Source: HR10 sp964615335
Lineage (GTDB): Bacteria > Acidobacteriota > Blastocatellia > HR10
Length of the DNA stretch: 64,000 nt
Direction of reading: 5' to 3'
NCBI GenBank assembly: GCA_964615335.1
Contig: CAZTMT010000007.1
Coordinates: 1 to 64,000 of the forward strand
A program made the position numbers and the translations under genes. Positions 26,272 through 34,387 of the stretch are shown piece by piece; positions within the stretch are counted from its first letter, which is position 1, and each line of letters begins with the position of its first letter. A model generated the notes under the pieces. It was not told the origin of the DNA, searched no databases, and saw only the letters and a program-made list of their open reading frames with translations.

Positions 26272-27471
26272 TCAGGTGAGGACGATCGTGCGGTCCGGCG
26301 CACGCAGCTCGTAGCGAATGCCGCGCCATGAGATGCGACGAGAGAACGCAGCGACCAGGCAATTGTAGAAGAAGAGCAGGCTCGCCAGAGGGAACAGAAA
26401 CCAGTACGCCGCGCGATAGGGGCGAAGCCGATCGCGATAGTCGGCCAGAATCTCTTCGACGGCGCGCGTGCGCACAAGCGCCTTGAGGACGCCAGGAACA
26501 TAGACGGCCAGAAGAGCGAGCGCCGAGCCTTTCACCCCCTCTCCCGAAGCGAGGTCCGCGAGCGTCCGCCCGGCGGCCCAGAAGAAGGCGCTGAGAAAGA
26601 GACTGGTGCTCAGCGTGAGCAAGAGCCAGAGATGCGGCGCGTATCGGCGCGTGATGATGATCTGGCGCGTCGTGAATTCCAGAACTTCGCCAAAGGAGCA
26701 GTCTCCCAAAGAGGGGAGCAGGCACCGAGGGACGAAAACGATCGAGCCTCCGGCGCGTCGAATGGCTTCGGTCAACCGATAATCGTCCGAGACGCTTCCC
26801 CGCCAGTACTGCGGCAGGCGAATCCGATGGACCGTCTCGCGCCGAAGGGCCATCGAGCCCCCCCACGCGAAATTCCGGGAATGCGGACCCAGCGCCGTCG
26901 CAATCGAGGCATTCCAGAGCGAGCGGAGGAGCGAGGCCCAGCTCCGGGCCGGGACATACCAGCGATATCCGGTCGTCGCCCCCACATCGAGCGTCTCCAG
27001 AGGAGCGACCAGATGGCGCAGCCACTGAGGATCGCGCTGCACATCGCTATCGGTGAAGACATAGACGTCAGGAATGCGCTCCTCGGGCCTCCGCGCCTCC
27101 AGATACTCGAGCGCCGCAAGCAGATTGTGCACCTTCTGGCCGCACGCGCGCGCGCGCCCGGCTTCCAGAACCGTCGCCGCGACCCCAGCGCTTTCTCCGA
27201 GGATCTCTTCAATCACGGGATAGGCCGGATCGGATCGAGACTCGACGACGAAGATCACCTCGTATTCGGGATAGTCTTGCCCAAGGAGCGCGCGCACATT
27301 CTCGCGAAATCCCGGATCCACACCGCGACAGGGTACGATCACCGCCGCAGTCGGATGGAAGCCGGTCGCAGGCTTGCTCAAGCTCTCGCGCACATACTTC
27401 CAGTATCGAATCCCCGCCCACAGAGATCCCCAGCCCTGGGCGATAGCCAAGGTCACCACGATCCAGAACAT
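26272..27471 (-). CDS. Family 2/21 glycosyltransferase, ceramide glucosyltransferase-like
   Basis: A 399-residue membrane glycosyltransferase. An N-terminal membrane segment (1-22) precedes the GT-A domain: VIVPCRGVDPGF start (44-55), DSD metal site (141-143), the catalytic SDDYRLTEAI (228-237) and an RQIIITRRY (269-277) version of the (Q/R)xxRW motif. Three or four membrane segments end the protein. This order is that of GT21 ceramide glucosyltransferases and hopanoid-type lipid glycosyltransferases. With ugd in the same operon it may use UDP-glucuronate to glycosylate a lipid. It starts immediately after the cyclase stop. Confidence 0.85.
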   Translation of the reverse strand: MFWIVVTLAIAQGWGSLWAGIRYWKYVRESLSKPATGFHPTAAVIVPCRGVDPGFRENVRALLGQDYPEYEVIFVVESRSDPAYPVIEEILGESAGVAATVLEAGRARACGQKVHNLLAALEYLEARRPEERIPDVYVFTDSDVQRDPQWLRHLVAPLETLDVGATTGYRWYVPARSWASLLRSLWNASIATALGPHSRNFAWGGSMALRRETVHRIRLPQYWRGSVSDDYRLTEAIRRAGGSIVFVPRCLLPSLGDCSFGEVLEFTTRQIIITRRYAPHLWLLLTLSTSLFLSAFFWAAGRTLADLASGEGVKGSALALLAVYVPGVLKALVRTRAVEEILADYRDRLRPYRAAYWFLFPLASLLFFYNCLVAAFSRRISWRGIRYELRAPDRTIVLT

Positions 27472-27473
27472 GA

Positions 27474-28262
27474 TCAGGGTACGAGAGCGAACAGACGAAC
27501 CGGTCCTCCCGATCCCCCCTCAATGGGGAGAACACCCGCGATGATAACCGCTCCCCGAGGGGGAAGATCGCCCAGCCGCGCGACGTTCTCCAGATGATAC
27601 TTCCCGGCCCCATGCATGATGTGATGCACGCGAAAATCCTTCGAAGGGCCGTAATCCACGCTGAGCGTATCAATGCCGATGCCGCGGATCTGCCGCTCGC
27701 GCACGAGGAATTCGGCGGCTTCGGGCGAGAAGCCGGGGAAATGCATCACCCCGTGAGCATCCCGATTGCGATAGGCTTCGGGATCGTTCCATCGCGCGTC
27801 CCATCCCGTGTAGAGGAAGACGACGGCTCCCGAAGGGATTCGGCCATATCGCCGTTCCCACTGCCGAATCTCCGGGACCGAGAGCTGATAATCGGGATCG
27901 CGGGCGACCTTCTCCCGCACATCCAGAACGACAGCCGGAGCGATGAGCTGCTCCGGGCGAAGCTGATCCACCGACGCTTGACCGGCGACGAAGTGATTCG
28001 GGGCATCCAGATGCGTCCCCATGTGCTCGGGCATGGCGAAGAAACCCGAGAAGACCCCATCCCGCTCCAGCGTCGCGATCGTCCGAAACTCGAAAGGCCG
28101 ATAGGCCGGGCCCGGCCAGTAGGGGATCGCCGGACTCAATCGGTGCGTCAGATCCACAATGCGTCCGCGCCCCGAGAGCACGCGCTCCAGCAGACCCTGT
28201 GCTTGAGCCAGCGATCCTCCCGCCAGCAGCAAAAGAGAAAGGACGAGCACTTTCCTCCTCAT
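27474..28262 (-). CDS. Exported cyclase-family (kynurenine formamidase-like) hydrolase
   Basis: A 262-residue metal-dependent hydrolase of the cyclase family. The metal site HMGTHLDAPNHF (80-91) is intact, and IVDLTHRLSPAIPYWP (35-50) is the conserved first strand. The family includes kynurenine formamidases and polyketide cyclases. A signal peptide (MRRKVLVLSLLLLAGGSLAQA, with an AQA cleavage site) sends it out of the cytosol, unusual for KynB. AAGGAGG lies 8 bases before the ATG at 28262, which is preferred over an ATG at 28283. It follows ugd by 43 bases and abuts the glycosyltransferase. The substrate is unknown. Confidence 0.86.
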   Translation of the reverse strand: MRRKVLVLSLLLLAGGSLAQAQGLLERVLSGRGRIVDLTHRLSPAIPYWPGPAYRPFEFRTIATLERDGVFSGFFAMPEHMGTHLDAPNHFVAGQASVDQLRPEQLIAPAVVLDVREKVARDPDYQLSVPEIRQWERRYGRIPSGAVVFLYTGWDARWNDPEAYRNRDAHGVMHFPGFSPEAAEFLVRERQIRGIGIDTLSVDYGPSKDFRVHHIMHGAGKYHLENVARLGDLPPRGAVIIAGVLPIEGGSGGPVRLFALVP

Positions 28263-28305
28263 AGGGATGGCCTCCTTCTTCATCTCTTCTGCTCGCACCC
28301 TGCGT

Positions 28306-29685
28306 TCACAGCAGGAGCGTCGAGCGCCCGATCCCGATATAGGTGAATCCGGCGCGGCGCGCTTCTTCGGGATCGAAGAAATTCCGCCCATCCAGAAGCA
28401 GACCGCCCCGCATGACGCGCCGCAAGCTCGCGAGATCGAGATGGCGAAACTCTTCCCATTCGGTCACCAGAACGAGCGCATCGCATCCGCGGGCCAGATC
28501 CAGCGGATCTCTCGCGTACACGAGAGCCAGATCGGGATGCTCAGCCCTCACGTTCTCCATCGCGACGGGATCATAGACCTTCACCTGGGCGCCTTCGTCC
28601 CGCAGTCCCCGCGCGATCGTCAGGCTGGGCGCATCGCGAATATCGTCCGTATTGGGCTTGAACGCGAGCCCGAGCAGACCGACCGCGCGCCCTTGTAACG
28701 TCCCGAAGTGCTGCCGAAGTCTCTCGACCACAAGACGTCGCTGGCTCTCGTTGGTCGCCCAGACGGCGCGCAGCAGCCCCGGATCATATTCCTTCTGCTC
28801 GGCCAGGCGAATCAGTGCCGAGAGATCTTTCCCCAGGCAACTCCCCCCCCACCCGATGCCCGCCCTCAAGTAGTGCGGACCGATCCGATGATCTAACCCC
28901 ACAGCCTCCATGACGCGCGTCACATCGGCGCCGACGCGCTCGCAGATGTTGGCGATTTCATTGGCGAAGCTGATCTTCAGAGCCAGAAAGGCGTTGGCTG
29001 CGTACTTGGCCATCTCCGCGCTATTGTAGTTCATCCACAGCAGTGGCACGCGCCGCAGCCCCGGAGGACGCGGCGGCAGATACTCCGGTGTCGCAAACGT
29101 CTGCTCCAGAATCGGCCGATACAATTGCTGCACCAGAGGAAGAGCTCGCTCATCCTCCGCGCCGACGATGATGCGATCCGGGTAGAGGCAATCCTGCACG
29201 GCATTCCCTTCGCGCAGGAACTCGGGATTACTCACGACGAGCACGGGATGCTCGGGATAGGACGTCCGAAACCACTGGGCCATCCAGCGCGCGGTCCCCG
29301 TGGGAACGGTAGACTTGCTCACGAGAAGACGCATCCGCGGCTCCGCCGAACGCGCGAGCGCGCGCCCAATAGCCTGCAGCGCTCTCTCGATATGGCCCAA
29401 ATCCACATGTCCATCCACGCGCGGGGGAGTTCCCACGGCGATCAGGATCACCTCCGCGTGCTCAACGGCCCCTTCCACGTCATCGGAGAAGGAGAGCGCT
29501 CCCGCATCGTTTTGAACGCGCAGAAGGTGCGGCAGGCCGGGTTCGTAAATCGGCGAGATGCCCTCGCGCAACCGCGCGATCTTCCGCCGATCCGTATCCA
29601 CCCCCACGACCGTGTGCCCGATATGGCTCAAACAGGCGGCCGTCACTAATCCGACATATCCGGTTCCCACAACACACACGCGCAT
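28306..29685 (-). CDS. ugd: UDP-glucose 6-dehydrogenase
   Basis: Oxidises UDP-glucose twice with NAD to give UDP-glucuronate. It is 459 residues: the N-terminal Rossmann domain starts MRVCVVGTGYVGLVTA, the KSTVPTGT and NPEFLREG motifs bind substrate, the catalytic cysteine is C283 in GWGGSCLGKD, and the C-terminal UDP-binding domain has GLAFKPNTDDIRDAPS. The ATG at 29685 has GAGGGAG 9 bases upstream. An ATG three codons earlier directly abuts that site. A good promoter lies at 29743-29771, so it is the first gene of the six-gene run down to 23470. Confidence 0.95.
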   Translation of the reverse strand: MRVCVVGTGYVGLVTAACLSHIGHTVVGVDTDRRKIARLREGISPIYEPGLPHLLRVQNDAGALSFSDDVEGAVEHAEVILIAVGTPPRVDGHVDLGHIERALQAIGRALARSAEPRMRLLVSKSTVPTGTARWMAQWFRTSYPEHPVLVVSNPEFLREGNAVQDCLYPDRIIVGAEDERALPLVQQLYRPILEQTFATPEYLPPRPPGLRRVPLLWMNYNSAEMAKYAANAFLALKISFANEIANICERVGADVTRVMEAVGLDHRIGPHYLRAGIGWGGSCLGKDLSALIRLAEQKEYDPGLLRAVWATNESQRRLVVERLRQHFGTLQGRAVGLLGLAFKPNTDDIRDAPSLTIARGLRDEGAQVKVYDPVAMENVRAEHPDLALVYARDPLDLARGCDALVLVTEWEEFRHLDLASLRRVMRGGLLLDGRNFFDPEEARRAGFTYIGIGRSTLLL

Positions 29686-29742
29686 GCGCACCATCTCCCT
29701 CACATCGTTCTTCAGAATCTCGCGCACGATCAGGGGCCAGTT

Positions 29743-29771
29743 ACTATAGCACTCTCTTTCCCGAGCGTCAA
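29743..29771 (-). promoter_or_regulatory. Promoter of the ugd operon
   Basis: On the minus strand: TTGACG (29771-29766), 17-base spacer, TATAGT (29748-29743). Each box matches consensus at five of six positions. Transcription would begin near 29736, about 50 bases before ugd. Confidence 0.65.
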
Positions 29772-29804
29772 AGGGAAGCTCATCGAAAGCCGCGGCGCGC
29801 TCCG

Positions 29805-30911
29805 TCACCGAGGGGCCACGAGCATTCCCAGAGGAGCGGCCAGATGAGAGAGGCGCCATTCCGGTTCGGAGTCCAGGAACTGCTCGTTCAAGGAGTACAA
29901 TTCGGGCCGAGACGATGAGGGGAAGAGAGTGTGAGATACGGCCTCGACCTCTTGGGCCAGAGGGGAGCGCGAGGGAGTCGGAGACATTCCCCCTTCGTCC
30001 GCATCATGCTGAATCACGACGATCGTGCGAAGCCCTCCCTCGACCGACCGTGCGCTCTCTTTCTCCGGGAGGGGGGGCACCGGCGGGGGCTCGTCCGGCG
30101 AGAGCGATTCGCCCCTCGGGCGACTCAACCGATCCTGATAATAGACGAGCGTGCGATGGATCTCATCCCGAATCGCCTCGGGCTCGCACAGGAGGGTGCG
30201 CACGGACAGAGGCTCTCGGTCCCGCGTGAAGAGGAACGTCATCCAGTTCCCCTCCCTGGAGACCAGAAGCGCGTCCTGCCCGGAGGGGAGCGTCGCCATC
30301 CACCGGCTCTCGGCCAGATTATTGGGCAGCAGAAGCCCCGGTCGAAGCCCGGCGTCCTGAAGCAGATCCTCGTAGGCGGCGAGGACCTCGCTCCGAGCCG
30401 CGACGACCAGGAATCGGGCTCCTCGTGATGCGGCCGCGCGATCCGAAGGGGGCGATTCCGCCAGGCGTTCCGCAGCGATCGTCAGCTCTGTGGCGGAGAC
30501 GCCAATGAGGCGCTCGATCTTCCACGCGATCATCGAGGCCAATTCCTCCCTGGCCCGGGGCACTTCCTCCATCTCCAGCAGAAAGAGGCGGCACGTCGCC
30601 GAAGGCAGCGCCACGGCCCAGCGGCGCACATGCCGCAAGCCCGCCCGCTCGAGCGCGCGCTGCAGGGCGCGCAAAAGAGGCTCTCGGACTTTGACGTTCT
30701 TCCCTTCAAAGGAGGGCTCCAGGACTCCTTCGGCGAGCGGCTCGATGGCGACTCGGCGCACCAGAAGACGTTCGCGCGCGCGGCGCGCCTGAACCAGAAC
30801 AATCTCTCGCGATCGCAACGCCAGAGCCGCCTGAGGAAGGACCGGAGCTGTGAAGAACGCGCGAATTCTCCGCGCGAGATCTCCGAACGTCGGCCGCTTA
30901 TGCCGCGTCAT
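29805..30911 (-). CDS. PilM/GspL-like actin-fold assembly protein
   Basis: A 368-residue protein ending the pilus operon. The segment VRRVAIEPLAEGVL...EGKNVKVREPLLRALQRALERAGL (about 48-90) and the RWAVALPSATCRLFLLEMEEVPR segment with a WKIERLIGVSA helix match the PilM/GspL type of ATPase-like scaffold. That scaffold binds PilN on the cytoplasmic face. A low-complexity Pro/Ser stretch (about 245-285) interrupts the C-terminal half, and classical actin-fold nucleotide motifs are not clear. The ATG at 30911 has AGGAG 9 bases upstream. PilM normally precedes pilN; here it is the last gene of the operon. Confidence 0.75.
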   Translation of the reverse strand: MTRHKRPTFGDLARRIRAFFTAPVLPQAALALRSREIVLVQARRARERLLVRRVAIEPLAEGVLEPSFEGKNVKVREPLLRALQRALERAGLRHVRRWAVALPSATCRLFLLEMEEVPRAREELASMIAWKIERLIGVSATELTIAAERLAESPPSDRAAASRGARFLVVAARSEVLAAYEDLLQDAGLRPGLLLPNNLAESRWMATLPSGQDALLVSREGNWMTFLFTRDREPLSVRTLLCEPEAIRDEIHRTLVYYQDRLSRPRGESLSPDEPPPVPPLPEKESARSVEGGLRTIVVIQHDADEGGMSPTPSRSPLAQEVEAVSHTLFPSSSRPELYSLNEQFLDSEPEWRLSHLAAPLGMLVAPR

Positions 30912-30933
30912 CCGACACGTCTCCTGAACCGAC

Positions 30934-31392
30934 TCACCACTCGCTATAGGGCGTCCCTTCGGAGGAGATTCCTTCGGCCCCGCTTCGGACATCCCGAATT
31001 CCGGCTTTCCCCTCGACCGAGAGCGGCTGATCCTCAGGAACGGGGACCCACGTCTCCCGAGATCCGGTGATGGGATCCAGCGGCAGCTCGCGCAGGTATC
31101 CCTTCTCGACCAGCTCCTGCAAGGACTCGGGATATCGCCCGTGGTCGGCCGCGAATTCCTCGATTTGACTTCGCAACAGATGGAGATTCTGCTTGAGGAC
31201 GGCCTCGCGCGCGCGCAGGATCACCCGCTGATAGGCGGGGATGGCGAGGGAGACCAAAATGGCCACGACCGCGAGCACGATGATCACTTCCAGCAGGGTG
31301 AACCCTCGGGAGGGCTCCCAGCGACCGGGAGATCGGGCGAGGAGCCCTCCGGCGGCTGCACGGCGTTCACCAATCACGATAGCGCGTTCCAT
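30934..31392 (-). CDS. GspG-like pseudopilin
   Basis: A type II secretion/type IV pilus pseudopilin of 152 residues. The class III leader ends SRG/FTLLEV, with Glu5 and Phe1, followed by a long hydrophobic helix (IIVLAVVAILVSLAIPAY). The globular part has HGRYPESLQELVEKGYLRELPLDPITG, a GspG hallmark, and a GTPYSEW tail. The leader before the cleavage glycine is unusually long (about 29 residues). The ATG at 31392 overlaps the end of the upstream pseudopilin and has GGGGTGG about 6 bases upstream. Confidence 0.86.
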   Translation of the reverse strand: MERAIVIGERRAAAGGLLARSPGRWEPSRGFTLLEVIIVLAVVAILVSLAIPAYQRVILRAREAVLKQNLHLLRSQIEEFAADHGRYPESLQELVEKGYLRELPLDPITGSRETWVPVPEDQPLSVEGKAGIRDVRSGAEGISSEGTPYSEW

Positions 31393-31891
31393 CCAGCGCC
31401 ACCCCATCGCTGAGCGAGTAGACGTCGAACACATTCTGTCCGCCCCAGGATCGGGAGTTCGGTTCGTCTTGCGTCGAGCGCAAGCCCCACTCGGCGCGTC
31501 CGGTCATCGGATCCACGGGGATGCGGCGCAGGAACCGAATCTTCCGATCCGGACTTCCGGCCAGCGGCACGCCTTCGACAAGCACGTTGAGATTGGGAGG
31601 ATACCCTTCGCTTTCGGCCTGCATCTCGAACCGGCTGATGAGCCCCGCATCATACGCCCGCTTATAGCGATCAATGGCCGTGCGCAGCTCGCGCAGCGCG
31701 CGGCGCAGCTCGATCTCGCGCTGGCGTTGAACGGCATTGCGCGCGATGGGAACAGCCAGAGCCGTGAAGATGCTCAGAATGGCTACAGTGAGAATCAGCT
31801 CGAGCAAGGTGAATCCGCGCGAGGATCCTCTCGGCGCGAAGGCCCATGACGGCTTCACGAGCGCAGGAAGACAGTGACGCCATCTCCTCAT
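31367..31891 (-). CDS. GspG-like pseudopilin
   Basis: A 174-residue pseudopilin with leader ending SRG/FTLLEL (Glu5 present) and hydrophobic helix ILTVAILSIFTALAVPIA. The C-terminal part reads YPPNLNVLVEG...IRFLRRIPVDPMTG...WGGQNVFDVYS, which fits the major pseudopilin class. It is a paralogue of the following gene and overlaps it by 26 bases. GAGGTGA lies 5 bases before the ATG at 31891. A GTG at 31900 would overlap the secretin stop by four bases and is the alternative. Confidence 0.86.
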   Translation of the reverse strand: MRRWRHCLPALVKPSWAFAPRGSSRGFTLLELILTVAILSIFTALAVPIARNAVQRQREIELRRALRELRTAIDRYKRAYDAGLISRFEMQAESEGYPPNLNVLVEGVPLAGSPDRKIRFLRRIPVDPMTGRAEWGLRSTQDEPNSRSWGGQNVFDVYSLSDGVALDGTRYRDW

Positions 31892-31896
31892 GGCCT

Positions 31897-34275
31897 TCAC
31901 CTCACGGAGACCGTCAAAGGCAGCGCCTTACAGCCCACGGTGCGACCATCGGCCGTCAGGAAGCGCGTGCTGGTGGACTCGATCTCTAACGGCGCGCTTC
32001 CGCTCTGCAAGACCTGAAAGAGAACGACAGCCAGTCGTCCGCGCGCCGGTCGCGGCGGACCCGTCGCGCGCACGGTGAATCTCACCCGTCCGCTCGGATC
32101 GGACTCCGTCTGCACTTCGGCTGGCGCCTCGCTGCTTGTGAGCGCTCCCCCATCGGCGACATTGATCAGGCGCAGCAGTTGCGGATCGTAGGTGAGCATC
32201 ACCGTGGCTTCGCGAATCTCTTCCTTTCCGTTCAGAAGGAGCGTGACCTGCACCCACTCTCCCACTCGCGGTGCGGCCGTGTCCAGATGCAAAGAGAGCG
32301 GAATCGGCTCTCCTTCTGGTGTCACCGGAGTCGTCGTCGAAGGAGCCGCTCCTTCCGTGGGCGGCGTCACCGAAGGCTCAGCCTCTTTCTTCTCCGGCCC
32401 GGCGGCGCGTGCAACATCCTCGGCGGAAGCGCTCCCGACCGGCACCCGCGTTTGCTCCAGGAAGCGCTCGATCGTCAAGGGCGTCCCCTGGCTTTGGAGG
32501 GTCCCGGCCAGCCGCGCCAGGCGATCCCGCTCCTCGATAGAAGCCGCGCGCAAAATGTGCGGAGTCACCGTGATCAGAATGTCCGTCGTATTGCCCGTCT
32601 GCTTGGGGATGCTGAAGAAGCGCCCGATCACGGGCAAGAATCCGAGAAACGGAATGCTTGTGCGCCCCTGCTCATCGCGCTTCTGCGCGACGGCGGCCAT
32701 CATCGCCGCCTGCCCCGTGCGCACCGTGGCCACGCTTTTGAGCTTGCGCGTCGTGAAGATCGGCGTCAAACTCGTCGGCCCCTCATTGAAGCCCGACGTC
32801 TCGACCTCCATCTCCAGCTTCACGTATTCATCGCTGTAGACGGTCGGGGTGATCGTCACGTTCAGGCCCACCGGCCGATATTCGATCTGCGGGAAGCCGA
32901 ATCCGAAGATGTTATTGAGGAGTCCGGTCTGCGGTGTCCCCGGCTGTTGTCCGGGCTGCGTCGGCGCGACGTTCACAAAAGACGTCGGAATCGAAGCCGT
33001 CTGAATGGGGATCTGGCGCCCGATATTCGCCGTCACCTGCTGTCCATCCAGAGCATGCACCTGAATGCTATCGAGCAGATTGCTCCGCCCGCGCGTTTGC
33101 AAGAAACGGATGATGCTGGTGGGGATCGCCAGCGCCAGCCGTTGCTCGGTGATGACCTGTCCCATCGTCATGCCGAGCAGATTGAGCGTGCCGGGACGGA
33201 TCTGCCCCCCCGGAGGGGGCGTGGAGAAGAAGCCCTCGTAGAGGAGCTGGTTCCCGATCTCAATGAGGTCATTGCGGGCGACTTCGTAGATGCTCACGTC
33301 AATCATGACCTCGGGTTTCTCTTTGTCAATGCTCGCGATGATCTCCCCGAAGAGCTTGAGATTCTCCGGCGTCGTCCGGACGATCAGGGCGCGCAGGTCC
33401 TGGTTCACCATGATCTGCGCCCGGAGCTGACCGGCCATTTGTGCCAACTGCTGCTGCACCTGCACGGGATCGGCGTGCTTCAGGTAGAAGGTTTGCACCT
33501 GCGTCTGCTGCAGGCGATTGCGATTGGCCGGTTGATCAAGAGCGACCAGGATCGTGTTCTCGGTGAGGGGTTGGAAGAAGAGCCCGTTACTCAGAAGGAT
33601 GGCATCCAGAGCTTGAGCCTTCGTGACCCCGCGCAGCTCGACGGAGATCCGCCGATCGGGCACGCTCTGATCGAAGAGGACGTTCAGGCCGAGTTGACGC
33701 CCCAGTTGCGCGATGACCGCTTTCAGATCATCGCGAAAGATGACGTCTTGTTTGGCCTCCTCCTGGTGCCGGGCTGACCCTTGAGGAGGCTCTGCCGGGG
33801 ACTGCGGACGCGCGCGTCCGGCTTGAAGCTCCGGGGGACCCGGCGAACCGAAGGTCGAACCAGTGGGCGCCGGAACGTCCTTCCCCCCCTTTTGCGCCAG
33901 CTCCAGCGCGCGTCGGGCCAGCTCTCGCGCCAGTTCGTTGGTCTGGTCGAACTGGTAGGCGCGACGGAAGGCATGATAAGCCTCCTCATACTGTCCGGAT
34001 TCCATCAGCTCGCGCCCCCGCCGCGTCAGGAGCAGCGAGGCCTGAAGCGCCGCGCGCCGATAGGCGATGTGATATTCGGGGCGGTCCGACTCGGAGAGGG
34101 CCAGAAGGTACTGTTCGGCTGCCTGATCGAATTTCCCCGCCGCCTCCAGCTTCTGCCCCTCCTGAAAGTATTTCTTCCCCTTCGAGCCGGCTTCTCCCGG
34201 GCTGGCCCACAAGAGGATCAGCGCGATGAGAACCCCGGCGTGCACGCGCTTCGGAAAGGACGATTTCCCCATCAT
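31897..34275 (-). CDS. GspD/PilQ secretin with TPR and C-terminal cohesin domain
   Basis: Outer-membrane secretin of 792 residues, forming the gated pore for a pilus or for secreted proteins. After a signal sequence (about 1-25) come TPR-like repeats (about 30-125), a STN/N0 domain (VPDRRISVELRGVTKAQALDAILL), N1-type domains, and the secretin core with GRSNLLDSIQVHALDGQQVTANIGRQIP, the VTPTVYSDEYVKLEMEVETS strands and the VPFLG-like FLGFLPVIGRFFS loop. A Pro/Thr/Glu linker leads to a cohesin-type beta-sandwich (about 670-785, ISLHLDTAAPRVGEWVQVTLLL...ATVMLTYDPQLLRLINV). GGAGG lies 7 bases before the ATG. The cohesin may bind a partner at the surface or in the periplasm. Confidence 0.92.
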   Translation of the reverse strand: MMGKSSFPKRVHAGVLIALILLWASPGEAGSKGKKYFQEGQKLEAAGKFDQAAEQYLLALSESDRPEYHIAYRRAALQASLLLTRRGRELMESGQYEEAYHAFRRAYQFDQTNELARELARRALELAQKGGKDVPAPTGSTFGSPGPPELQAGRARPQSPAEPPQGSARHQEEAKQDVIFRDDLKAVIAQLGRQLGLNVLFDQSVPDRRISVELRGVTKAQALDAILLSNGLFFQPLTENTILVALDQPANRNRLQQTQVQTFYLKHADPVQVQQQLAQMAGQLRAQIMVNQDLRALIVRTTPENLKLFGEIIASIDKEKPEVMIDVSIYEVARNDLIEIGNQLLYEGFFSTPPPGGQIRPGTLNLLGMTMGQVITEQRLALAIPTSIIRFLQTRGRSNLLDSIQVHALDGQQVTANIGRQIPIQTASIPTSFVNVAPTQPGQQPGTPQTGLLNNIFGFGFPQIEYRPVGLNVTITPTVYSDEYVKLEMEVETSGFNEGPTSLTPIFTTRKLKSVATVRTGQAAMMAAVAQKRDEQGRTSIPFLGFLPVIGRFFSIPKQTGNTTDILITVTPHILRAASIEERDRLARLAGTLQSQGTPLTIERFLEQTRVPVGSASAEDVARAAGPEKKEAEPSVTPPTEGAAPSTTTPVTPEGEPIPLSLHLDTAAPRVGEWVQVTLLLNGKEEIREATVMLTYDPQLLRLINVADGGALTSSEAPAEVQTESDPSGRVRFTVRATGPPRPARGRLAVVLFQVLQSGSAPLEIESTSTRFLTADGRTVGCKALPLTVSVR

Positions 34276-34387
34276 CGTTCCCCCTCCTGCTACTTGCCGG
34301 ACATCCCCGGCGATCGCGCGGGGATTCCGTTTGGGGTCGGAAGGTGCGGCGCCCGCATCCGGCGCCCCTTCGCGACCGGATGATCCC

